Source: Flavobacteriales bacterium (GTDB lineage: Bacteria; Bacteroidota; Bacteroidia; Flavobacteriales_D; Sanyastnellaceae). From it: a DNA stretch of 6,521 nucleotides. The first letter of the stretch is position 1. Each line of letters begins with the position of its first letter. Of this stretch, positions 1-6,521 are shown one piece after another. Under the pieces are notes generated by a model. It was not told the DNA's origin. It did no database searches and saw nothing but the letters and a program-made list of their open reading frames with translations. The DNA lies in NCBI GenBank assembly GCA_947457325.1, contig CANGVU010000075.1, forward strand, positions 1-6,521, in the 5' to 3' direction. A program made the translations under genes and the position numbers.

Positions 1-491
1 AAATTCTTGCTCAACTTTTGACTCAATCCCAAATCAAAAGCAAATTCACTCGGTGTAAATTCTCTAATGGTCTGTGCATCTTCTCCGGTAAACGTAATGC
101 TTCCCAAAGAGAAATAGCGCAATGAGCCTCCTATTGCTCGGTTTTTATCCAGTTTCTTATATCCACTGATGTAAGACAAACTCATGTCGTTCACGAGCGC
201 ACGCAACCAAGGGGAATAGGAAACAGAAAATTCCATAGGCTTATCACTAAAAGCCAACTTGGCCATATTCCAATGCACGCTGTTGGCGTCTGGAGACAAT
301 GCAACTCCTGCATCTCCCAATGCTCCTGATCTAGAATCTGGTGCAATCAATAGAAATGGAACTGCTGTTGTGATGGTGTTCAATTGAATTTGCTGTGCCT
401 TGTCTGATTGATTGATCAACTGACCATGCGCATTTTGACCGCTCCAAGCAGCCAATAAAACACTTCCTAATATTAATTTCTTTTTCAACAT
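1..491 (-). CDS. porV: PorV (LptO), T9SS outer-membrane beta-barrel protein; N-terminal part only
   Basis: PorV is an outer-membrane barrel that shuttles T9SS cargo from the translocon to the attachment complex and anchors PorU at the surface. The 163 visible residues begin with a signal peptide: a Lys-rich start (MLKKK), a hydrophobic stretch at about 6-16, and probable cleavage near AHG/QL at 23-24. Residues about 36-75 hold the family's most recognisable block, including TTAVPFLLIAPDSRSGALGD (residues 41-60) and a following SPDAN..HWN. After that come alternating aromatic and polar residues typical of barrel strands. Family members are about 350-400 residues, so roughly 60% lies beyond base 1; nothing suggests a truncated gene. 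The ATG at 489-491 is the only start that keeps the complete signal peptide. It lies 19 bp after the porU stop, so the two are probably co-transcribed, although a promoter-like motif also sits directly upstream. The identification rests on remembered family motifs and is strong. Confidence 0.93.
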   Translation of the reverse strand, partial: MLKKKLILGSVLLAAWSGQNAHGQLINQSDKAQQIQLNTITTAVPFLLIAPDSRSGALGDAGVALSPDANSVHWNMAKLAFSDKPMEFSVSYSPWLRALVNDMSLSYISGYKKLDKNRAIGGSLRYFSLGSITFTGEDAQTIREFTPSEFAFDLGLSQKLSKN

Positions 492-498
492 TTCGTTT

Positions 499-528
499 CA
501 AATATAAGACTCATCGCAGAATCACCAA
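499..528 (-). promoter_or_regulatory. Candidate internal promoter for porV (TTG-N19-TATATTTG)
   Basis: Read on the minus strand, TTG (526-528) is followed after 19 bp by TATATTTG (499-506). This is an exact match to the Bacteroidota -7 consensus TAnnTTTG with an accepted spacing to the -33 TTG. It spans the end of porU and the porU-porV gap. Initiation about 7 bp beyond the -7 box would fall almost on the porV ATG, giving a leaderless or nearly leaderless transcript. The match is seen in the sequence; activity is inference, and AT-rich DNA yields such matches by chance. Confidence 0.35.
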
Positions 529-3500
529 TTTTTCAAATTTTTCTGCCCTTTGTCCCTCCGGATTTTCAACACTGACGCGATAAACATAAACACCTTTTCC
601 AATGGGGTCTTCAAAGTCATCACGTCCATTCCATTCAATGCCTTCTGTTCTAAAACCTGTGCAAGTTTGGACATCCTGAATGGTCTTGACCAATTTCCCA
701 CTCACGGTGAATACTTGAATGGTAATCTTCAAATCCTGACAGGCCTGATTGTGCTCAAAGAAGAAGGATGTTTTGGTGGTAAAGGGGTTAGGGTAGTTTA
801 ACAGCTTTTCGATCACCAACTGCTCATTGTCAGCCACAATGAAGTCTATGGTTTTTTCTGATGAGTTATTGTGCGTATCCCAGGCTTTGATTTTTAATTG
901 ATGATTGCCTGCTGTTAAGCTGTTGAACGGATAACGAACATTTCCTTTTTTATAGGTATTCAAGTTCGATTCAAAAAACTCATTCAGAATGATCGGTTGA
1001 TTGGTTTGATCATCCAGCACACCAACAATATCATGCCCAATGCCATTCCCTGCCGTATTGATTCCATTTTCATCTTGTAATATGGCGAGCAGAATTGGGT
1101 CTGCATGCGTCGTTCCGCCATCCACAAATGTGCTGTCATTCATGTATATTTTGATTTCTGGACCGATGGTATTTAATACAACATTGTTGGCCGATCCTCC
1201 TATCAAGAAATTCATATCATACCCATGCCCATCATCAAGTCCTGAGCTCGCGTAGTAGGCAATGCGTCCAAAATCCACCGAGTAATTAATATCATAAGGC
1301 ATCGGAAATTGGAATTCAAACGTTCCATTGGTAACGGATGCTTTTCCTTTGAACAAAATCTTATTATAGGTTTTGTATTGTTGTACAACGCCATCGTCAT
1401 TGTTTTGGGTGTTGATTAATGCCGCCTTGTCATATACTACAGGGTAAATAACACCATTGAAAGCGCTGTAAATCTCACCATTGTTATTCAATATTTTTCC
1501 AGCAATGGTAACTTCTTCAAGTGCTTTTAATGTGTCAGTGAAATTGTTAACATCAACGCCATTAATGGCTGTGGTTTTAATTTCATATTTGGGGTAGTTG
1601 AGTTTCAAAGCAGGATCACCAAGCAGACTGAAATTGGGCTTGCTATCATTGCCTGCGCTAACTCCGTTTTTGGTAAGCATATTCAACTTTCCCAAAGTGA
1701 GTTCAGGGTCATTGGCATCATTCAACGCGTGTTCAAAAAATGACAAATCCATTTCAAAGTTTTCTCCGGAAAAAACAACACGTGTAGTGGTCAGCATAGC
1801 AATAGCTCCGCCTTTGGGGTTGAGCACCAAAAGTTCTCCAGCTGATTTATATGTAGGGTCATCAAATCGGGCAAGCTCACAGGTGGCAGTGAGGAAAACG
1901 GGAAGTCGATAGAGGTTGTCAAATCCTTGTATGGTTGGGATGTCTAAAATGCGTTCATGTGCCCATCCTCTTTCTCCGCCGTGACCAATGTAGGTGACGA
2001 TCAATGATCCAGAATTGATTCGGTTTTTGATGGCGTTTTGTGCATCTGGATAACGTTCTCCACCTGGTGTGGATTGCTGTACATAGGCATCCAAGTATAT
2101 CTTGTTGATATCGTATTCTGGGTGTTCCCTTTGAATGATGCGTGTCAACGAATCGGTGCTATTCAAATGCACTTGTTCATACCCGCCGCCATTACCGTCT
2201 TGGTCGTCAGATACAAAGGTCAGTACATTTCTCCAAGGTCCTACAGAGCTTGGTACATCGTTGGTTGAACAGTTGTCTTGAATAACAATTTCATTGGATT
2301 TTGCTAAGTAGGCTCGAATTTTATCTACGGCCTGCATTCCTTCCTCTGCATTTTCTGCTGGGATTCTTCCTACACCGCAATCCAAATAACCCAATGAACT
2401 GGCATTGTCATCTGGTGTAAGCATCACAAAGTAATCATCGCTTACATAGGAAGCCAATGGAGAAAGGGAGTAATCGGATTCATAAACAATAACATTGTAT
2501 CCTTTTTGAATCAAATGTCCGCGATTGGTATCAAATGCGCCATCACCAAATAGCAACAAATTTTTTGGCGCTAGATCAGCATTGCCATTTGCTCTATCGT
2601 ACAACATTTTCATCATTTGACGGATGGCAGTCACATCAGGGTTGCCTGAAGAAAACTCGTGATAAACTTGTGCAGGTTTTACCAATTTCACTACCATTCC
2701 TTCCGCTTCATGAATATCCGCCAAAGCTTGTGCACTGCTGTAATGTCCGGGCGCTGTAACAATCACCAAGTCCACATCTGACCAGCCATGAATGTCTTGG
2801 TTGTCCACTTTTCCGCGAGCAATTGGCGTGAGAAAGCTGTTGTTGTTCACCACAAGGCATTCTTGTAAAATAGAGTGGTCCAAACGCCATTCACACAATC
2901 CGTTGTTGTTGTTGAATACAATCAAATTGGGTTGAGTGGGCTGAGTGATATTCCAAATACTATTTACATTAGAGGCATTGCTCAATGAGTATTGAGCCAC
3001 TTGATTGGGTCCAATGGCTGTGGTATCTCTCAGCTTCATTTGTCCCCCAGTCATTATCATTTGTCTGGTAGCATTGATGGCAATAAAATCCATCCAAGCC
3101 TCATCATCAGCGCTGGAAGGAGTGAAACTGAAGTTTGCACTTAAATTGGCTGAGCTGGAAGAAAACGGAATGATGCCACCAGTGGCATTGGCATAGTTGG
3201 AAGTGCTAGAAGTGCCAACGGATGAAATGGAATGATTACTGGTGTTGCCCGCAATGGAACATTTGATTAACCCTGCACCACCAAAACATTTCCCAACAGC
3301 TCCGAACTCCAGAATTGATGACCCAACGATGTTGGGAAAATTAAAATTGTAAGTCAACGAGCCACTAGAGAAGTTTTCTCCGTAAAATTCCCTTCCAGCT
3401 TTTCCAATATTGATAATTTCATTTTCTACAAATTGAAAATCTTGGAATTGTGTGACGTCATGCGTGGCAACTTGTTGGTTGTCATTGGAAACAATACGCA

Positions 3501-4368
3501 AGGGGTTGCTGTCATCAATTCTAATGTAATAGTATGCGCTATCCGCGTAGTTGTGTTTTTGAGGAAACCATCTCTTTTTGTTCAAAGAGGCGGAGTGGTT
3601 CAGTGACCAACTGTCTGCGCCTTCGCCATAGAAAAGAAAGTAGTCGTTGTTATTGAATACACCGTCGGATTCGCCGATGAATGAAATGGGTAAACGTGTC
3701 AAATCATCAGGACGAAAATCGATGTTATTGGGAGAGAGCATGTGCCCACCATTTCCATATAGATTGATGTTTTGCGGATTGATTTGGTTCAAATTAATCC
3801 CCAAGTTTTCCATGATGTTTTTATCTACTTTATATACACCATCTTTGGTGATGGCCAATTGATACCACTGCCCCTGTGCCAAAACGGAATGATCCGCAAA
3901 ACTGTTTCCACCCCGAGTGGCATTGGTTTGTTCTGATTTTACCAACTGAACTTCAATTTTTTCGACCTCACGCCATTGCCCATTTTCATATTTCCTGGGA
4001 TGAAAAAGGAGTTTGGATCTGATTTTTCCCTCAGGACTCTCAAAATGTTGGATCATGTAAGTCCAATCTTTTGAGCCTGAAAATGACAGTGAACGCGTTT
4101 TTTGACTTTTCAAGGGAGACCATTCAGTAACCCTAATGTCACTAATTTTTTGTTGGTTATTCTCAACGGGTAAATCAAAACAAACAAAAGGGATCCATTG
4201 ATTTTCCCAAAGTTGCCATGCAGTGTTTTTAGGCCATTCACCTTGGTTTTCCCAATTAAATGAAAGCGTGAAGTTGCTATCCATTTCAGATTGTGAGAGG
4301 ACTTTTCCTGACAAAATTTGGCAGGCAAGAATTAACGAATAAAGGAAAGTTCGATGACGTTGATACAT
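511..4368 (-). CDS. porU: PorU, T9SS C-terminal-domain signal peptidase/sortase (C25 family)
   Basis: PorU is the surface cysteine protease that removes the C-terminal signal domain from T9SS cargo and links the cargo to anionic lipopolysaccharide, working in complex with PorV. At 1285 residues it is in the usual range for flavobacterial PorU. A signal peptide covers about residues 1-25 (basic start, hydrophobic 8-19, probable cleavage near VLS/QS). A beta-rich, Asn/Ser-rich N-terminal region runs to about 520. The gingipain-like C25 peptidase domain spans about 532-922, opening with DVDLVIVTAPGHY and closing with LLGDPAL. The predicted catalytic dyad is His796 in YIGHGG (bases 1981-1983) and Cys830 in FLTATCELARFDD (bases 1879-1881), so the active site looks intact. 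Ig-like beta regions follow (about 930-1175), then a T9SS-type/FlgD-like C-terminal domain from about 1190 (NYPNPF at 1191-1196, GKLVKTI, GKGVYVYRV, final KLVILR). That domain is known to be retained in PorU. The ATG at 4366-4368 preserves the signal peptide. It is divergent from porP and leads the porU-porV unit. Confidence 0.95.
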   Translation of the reverse strand: MYQRHRTFLYSLILACQILSGKVLSQSEMDSNFTLSFNWENQGEWPKNTAWQLWENQWIPFVCFDLPVENNQQKISDIRVTEWSPLKSQKTRSLSFSGSKDWTYMIQHFESPEGKIRSKLLFHPRKYENGQWREVEKIEVQLVKSEQTNATRGGNSFADHSVLAQGQWYQLAITKDGVYKVDKNIMENLGINLNQINPQNINLYGNGGHMLSPNNIDFRPDDLTRLPISFIGESDGVFNNNDYFLFYGEGADSWSLNHSASLNKKRWFPQKHNYADSAYYYIRIDDSNPLRIVSNDNQQVATHDVTQFQDFQFVENEIINIGKAGREFYGENFSSGSLTYNFNFPNIVGSSILEFGAVGKCFGGAGLIKCSIAGNTSNHSISSVGTSSTSNYANATGGIIPFSSSSANLSANFSFTPSSADDEAWMDFIAINATRQMIMTGGQMKLRDTTAIGPNQVAQYSLSNASNVNSIWNITQPTQPNLIVFNNNNGLCEWRLDHSILQECLVVNNNSFLTPIARGKVDNQDIHGWSDVDLVIVTAPGHYSSAQALADIHEAEGMVVKLVKPAQVYHEFSSGNPDVTAIRQMMKMLYDRANGNADLAPKNLLLFGDGAFDTNRGHLIQKGYNVIVYESDYSLSPLASYVSDDYFVMLTPDDNASSLGYLDCGVGRIPAENAEEGMQAVDKIRAYLAKSNEIVIQDNCSTNDVPSSVGPWRNVLTFVSDDQDGNGGGYEQVHLNSTDSLTRIIQREHPEYDINKIYLDAYVQQSTPGGERYPDAQNAIKNRINSGSLIVTYIGHGGERGWAHERILDIPTIQGFDNLYRLPVFLTATCELARFDDPTYKSAGELLVLNPKGGAIAMLTTTRVVFSGENFEMDLSFFEHALNDANDPELTLGKLNMLTKNGVSAGNDSKPNFSLLGDPALKLNYPKYEIKTTAINGVDVNNFTDTLKALEEVTIAGKILNNNGEIYSAFNGVIYPVVYDKAALINTQNNDDGVVQQYKTYNKILFKGKASVTNGTFEFQFPMPYDINYSVDFGRIAYYASSGLDDGHGYDMNFLIGGSANNVVLNTIGPEIKIYMNDSTFVDGGTTHADPILLAILQDENGINTAGNGIGHDIVGVLDDQTNQPIILNEFFESNLNTYKKGNVRYPFNSLTAGNHQLKIKAWDTHNNSSEKTIDFIVADNEQLVIEKLLNYPNPFTTKTSFFFEHNQACQDLKITIQVFTVSGKLVKTIQDVQTCTGFRTEGIEWNGRDDFEDPIGKGVYVYRVSVENPEGQRAEKFEKLVILR

Positions 4369-4493
4369 GTTGCAAAGGAAATACCGGATGGCTAAACAAA
4401 AAAGCAGTTGAAATATTGCTCCTATTGTTGATAATTTAAAGAAATGTTGTATTATTGTGAATTCGATAGAAACAGACTAAGTTCGATTTCGCA
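4369..4493. promoter_or_regulatory. Divergent intergenic region between porU and porP
   Basis: This 125-bp AT-rich gap separates the start codons of porU (leftward) and porP (rightward), so it should carry promoters for both units. On the plus strand a promoter-like pair is visible (annotated separately). On the minus strand I found no acceptable TAnnTTTG box; the closest is TTCCTTTG just before the porU ATG, which lacks the TA. A six-base TTCGAT occurs at 4462-4467 and 4482-4487, exactly 20 bp apart. Neither start has a clear Shine-Dalgarno sequence, as is common in Bacteroidota. No hairpin or terminator was evident. Confidence 0.7.
4428..4457 (+). promoter_or_regulatory. Candidate promoter for porP-gldJ (TTG-N19-TATTATTG)
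   Basis: TTG at 4428-4430 is followed after 19 bp by TATTATTG at 4450-4457. The second box differs from the Bacteroidota -7 consensus TAnnTTTG at one position (A for the first T of TTTG). Transcription would start near 4464 and give a leader of about 30 bases before the porP ATG at 4494. Position, strand and spacing all fit; activity is inferred. Confidence 0.4.
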
Positions 4494-5483
4494 ATGAAGA
4501 AAGAGAGAATATATGTTATTTGTGGGGTGATTTTGGCCACGCTCTTTTCAGTGTCACTCAAGGCACAGGATCCAGAGTTTACGCAGTTTTATGCCAGTCC
4601 AATGTATCTCAATCCTGCCTTCGCGGGATCCGCCAAATGTCCGCGTTTGGTGATGAATTATCGCAATCAATGGCCAAGCTTGTCAGGTGCCTTTGTGACC
4701 AGTGCGGTGTCCTATGACCAGCATGTTGATGCAGCAAGAGGTGGAATTGGCGTGATGTTTATGAATGACCGTGCCGCTCAAAGTACCCTAACCTCCAATA
4801 CCATTAGTGGTGTTTATTCCTATCAACAGCCCATCGGAAGAAAGTTTGCCATGAAAGCAGCACTTCAAGTTACTTATTTTCAAAAGTCGTTGGATTGGAG
4901 TAAATTAACTTTTGGTGATATGATTGATCCAAGAAAAGGGTTTATTTATGAAACAGCTGATGTTCCTAGAGGTGGGAAAGTATCTGGAATGGATTTTTCA
5001 GCTGGTGTAGTTGGGTTTACTCAAAAACTTTATTTCGGTGGTGCGGTGCATCATTTGACTGAGCCTAATGAATCGTTGATTGTCGGAACAAGCCGACTGC
5101 CTATGAAGTTTACAGGTCATATTGGAGCTTTGCTTCCTTTCAAACGTTCGTTCAAAGGTGAAACATCTTATATATCTCCAAATATTTTATATCGCCGTCA
5201 AGGTGAGTTTCAACAATTAAATTTCGGAACCTACGTTAACAAAGGACCTATTGTGGCAGGATTGTGGTTTAGAGGATTCATGTTTGGTAATAGTTACCGT
5301 GATTCTTTCATCACAACCTTGGGAATAAAATCAGACTATATCAATTTTGGTTACAGCTATGACATTACCATTTCTGAATTGACTCCGTCTACAGGAGGAT
5401 CTCATGAGATCTCTGTAGTAATCAACTTTCCTTGCGTAAGAAGAAAGGTGAAATTCAGATCAGTGGCTTGTCCATCGTTTTAA
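4494..5483 (+). CDS. porP: PorP/SprF-family T9SS outer-membrane protein
   Basis: PorP/SprF proteins are outer-membrane barrels. PorP is part of the core T9SS machinery, while paralogues such as SprF serve particular surface adhesins. This 329-residue protein matches the usual length. It has a signal peptide (MKKER start, hydrophobic about 7-21, cleavage near LKA/QD at 24-25), then the family's N-terminal signature QDPEFTQFYASPMYLNPAFA (25-44), followed by CPRLVMNYRNQWP. The middle consists of amphipathic barrel-like strands. The C-terminus carries the family's TGGSHEIS motif (300-307) and a Cys-containing, basic tail ending CPSF. The ATG at 4494 gives a full signal peptide. gldJ follows 39 bp downstream on the same strand, so the two probably form an operon, and porU-porV is divergent. 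Family membership is very secure. Whether this is the core PorP or one of the often numerous SprF-like paralogues is not settled by sequence alone; the location among core T9SS genes favours a core role. Confidence 0.92.
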   Translation: MKKERIYVICGVILATLFSVSLKAQDPEFTQFYASPMYLNPAFAGSAKCPRLVMNYRNQWPSLSGAFVTSAVSYDQHVDAARGGIGVMFMNDRAAQSTLTSNTISGVYSYQQPIGRKFAMKAALQVTYFQKSLDWSKLTFGDMIDPRKGFIYETADVPRGGKVSGMDFSAGVVGFTQKLYFGGAVHHLTEPNESLIVGTSRLPMKFTGHIGALLPFKRSFKGETSYISPNILYRRQGEFQQLNFGTYVNKGPIVAGLWFRGFMFGNSYRDSFITTLGIKSDYINFGYSYDITISELTPSTGGSHEISVVINFPCVRRKVKFRSVACPSF

Positions 5484-5503
5484 TCGAAAAGTTTAGGAAG
5501 CAA

Positions 5504-5520
5504 TAAAAAGAAACAGGAAA
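5504..5520 (+). promoter_or_regulatory. Purine-rich leader with possible weak ribosome binding site before gldJ
   Basis: The 39-bp porP-gldJ gap contains an almost all-purine stretch ending in AGGAAA at 5515-5520, with AGGA about 5 bases before the ATG at 5523. It supports this ATG as the start, which also yields a proper lipoprotein signal. I see no TAnnTTTG promoter and no terminator hairpin in the gap, consistent with co-transcription with porP. Confidence 0.4.
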
Positions 5521-5522
5521 TC

Positions 5523-6521
5523 ATGAAAAATCGTTCAATTTATTTCGCGTTATTGTTCTTACTTGTTTGCTCACAAGTAATGACTTCGTGTAAAAAGAAT
5601 ACTTCTGGTGCTACAGCATGGGAGTATAACACTCCTGAGAATGGGGGTTTCTTTAAAATGAAGTACAGAGAACAAGAGACTGGTCCCGGTCTTGTATTGG
5701 TTGAGGGTGGTACCTTCACCATGGGAAGTGTTGAAGAAGATTTGAAATTTGCGTGGGACAACATTGCCCGTCGTGTAACGGTATCTTCCTTTTACATGGA
5801 TGAAACAGAAGTAACCAATCAGTACTGGTTGGATTATTTAACATGGTTAAAGTTGGTATATGGTGATGAGTATCCTGAATTGATCAATCGCGCATTGCCA
5901 GATACATTGGTATGGCGCGAAAAGATGGAGTTCAATGAGCCGTTTGTAGATTATTACTTGCGTCATCCAGCTTATCAAGAATATCCAGTTGTTGGAGTCA
6001 ATTGGTTGCAAGCCAATGACTATTGCCAATGGAGAACAGATCGTGTGAATGAGTTTATTTTGGTTCGTGAGAAGATATTGAAATGGAATACTGCTGCACA
6101 AACGGCTGATGAGCATTTCACCACACAAACGTATTATGCAGGACAATACCAAGGGGAGCAAAAGTCTCCTGGTTTGAAGGATGTGAATGCCAAGAATGAA
6201 GATGGTAAAGGTTTCCGTCGTGTGCGCATGGAGGACGGTATGATGTTACCCAATTACCGACTTCCAACCGAGGCGGAGTGGGAATATGCTGCATTGGGAT
6301 TGATTGGTAACTCTTTCCAAGAATTGGTTACAGATCGCCGTTCATATCCATGGGATGGTCACTTTGTAAGAAATGATGGATCAGATGGGTCGTATTTTGG
6401 TTCCATTCGTGCCAATTTTGTTCGAGGAAATGGTGATATGATGGGAGTCGCGGGTGCTTTGAATGATAATGCTGAAATTTCAGCTCCTGTTTATGCCTAT
6501 CCTCCCAATGATTATGGATTG
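5523..6521 (+). CDS. gldJ: GldJ, gliding motility/T9SS lipoprotein (FGE-sulfatase fold); C-terminus beyond window
   Basis: GldJ is a periplasm-facing lipoprotein needed for gliding; in F. johnsoniae its loss destabilises GldK and impairs T9SS. The 333 visible residues start with a lipoprotein signal: hydrophobic about 6-20, then MTSC with lipidated Cys23. Residues 52-68 (ETGPGLVLVEGG.FTMG) open the formylglycine-generating-enzyme-like domain, followed by YMDETEVTN (91-99), ALPDTLVW (124-131), YLRHPAYQEYPVVGVNWLQA (145-164), WRTDRVNE (170-177) and LPTEAEWEYAA (247-257). About 70 variable residues separate the last two motifs. The reading frame is open to the window edge; known GldJ is about 560 residues, so some 40% is missing. 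Its paralogue GldK/PorK shares the fold. The ETGPGLV opening, PDTLVW..NE and YLRHPAY blocks match GldJ better as I recall it, and proximity to porU/porV agrees with the F. johnsoniae neighbourhood. The sulfatase-modifying fold is generally considered structural here rather than catalytic. It is probably co-transcribed with porP. Confidence 0.86.
   Translation, partial: MKNRSIYFALLFLLVCSQVMTSCKKNTSGATAWEYNTPENGGFFKMKYREQETGPGLVLVEGGTFTMGSVEEDLKFAWDNIARRVTVSSFYMDETEVTNQYWLDYLTWLKLVYGDEYPELINRALPDTLVWREKMEFNEPFVDYYLRHPAYQEYPVVGVNWLQANDYCQWRTDRVNEFILVREKILKWNTAAQTADEHFTTQTYYAGQYQGEQKSPGLKDVNAKNEDGKGFRRVRMEDGMMLPNYRLPTEAEWEYAALGLIGNSFQELVTDRRSYPWDGHFVRNDGSDGSYFGSIRANFVRGNGDMMGVAGALNDNAEISAPVYAYPPNDYGL

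Noticed and set aside
1598..1912. 104-codon plus-strand open frame antisense to porU
   Set aside because: It is opposite the catalytic domain of porU, has no recognisable motif and is explained as a shadow of the real coding strand.
2902..2914. Short GTT repeat (about four units)
   Set aside because: It simply encodes a run of Asn in PorU; too short and in frame to suggest phase variation.
4320..4335. Possible lipobox (ILAC, Cys16) in the PorU signal peptide
   Set aside because: Leu at the -2 position is atypical, the hydrophobic stretch continues past the Cys, and a normal cleavage site follows near residue 25. PorU is known to be held at the surface through PorV.
5393..5418. Strong Shine-Dalgarno AGGAGG followed by an ATG at 5404
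   Set aside because: The reading frame stops after four codons and the whole stretch lies inside porP codons for a conserved motif.
5847..6161. 104-codon minus-strand open frame opposite gldJ
   Set aside because: gldJ has clear family motifs throughout this interval; the antisense product shows no coherent domain.
5523..6521. Call of GldK/PorK or a genuine formylglycine-generating enzyme
   Set aside because: The lipoprotein signal and the ETGPGLV, PDTLVW and YLRHPAY blocks fit GldJ better, and the neighbours are T9SS genes with no sulfatase. The C-terminal half, where enzyme cysteines would lie, is outside the window, so this remains a weighted judgement.
1..6521. Mobile element, CRISPR, RNA gene or defence system
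   Set aside because: Nearly all bases belong to four coherent secretion genes; no terminal repeats, transposase, repeat arrays or RNA-gene signatures were seen.

Overview
The window looks like chromosomal DNA from a member of the Bacteroidota. All four genes belong to the type IX secretion system (T9SS) and gliding machinery, which is confined to that phylum. Translation starts lack strong Shine-Dalgarno sites, and two candidate promoters fit the TTG / TAnnTTTG pattern of the group. GldJ next to PorU and PorV recalls the gldJ-porU-porV neighbourhood known in Flavobacterium johnsoniae, so a Flavobacteriales-like, possibly gliding organism is my best guess. The exact lineage cannot be read from the window.

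Layout: two transcription units diverge from a 125-bp gap (4369-4493). Leftward (minus strand), porU (511-4368) encodes the cell-surface C25-family sortase/protease. It is followed after only 19 bp by porV (1-491, cut by the window edge), the outer-membrane beta-barrel partner. Rightward (plus strand), a PorP/SprF-family outer-membrane protein gene (4494-5483) is followed after 39 bp by gldJ (5523-6521, cut by the window edge), encoding an FGE-sulfatase-fold lipoprotein. Almost every base is coding; the only non-coding stretches are 492-510, 4369-4493 and 5484-5522.

Function: T9SS exports proteins with a conserved C-terminal domain across the outer membrane. PorV delivers cargo to PorU, which removes the signal domain and joins the cargo to surface anionic lipopolysaccharide. 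PorP-family proteins and the GldK/GldJ lipoproteins belong to the envelope-spanning machine and the gliding apparatus; GldJ is needed for gliding and supports GldK stability in F. johnsoniae. The window therefore holds the terminal attachment complex (porUV) back-to-back with a porP-gldJ pair.

I saw no tRNA, rRNA, CRISPR array, insertion sequence, phage gene or convincing terminator. This is a conserved core locus of a known system. I found no undescribed system; the points worth checking are the divergent arrangement, the porP-gldJ pairing and the promoter-like sites.
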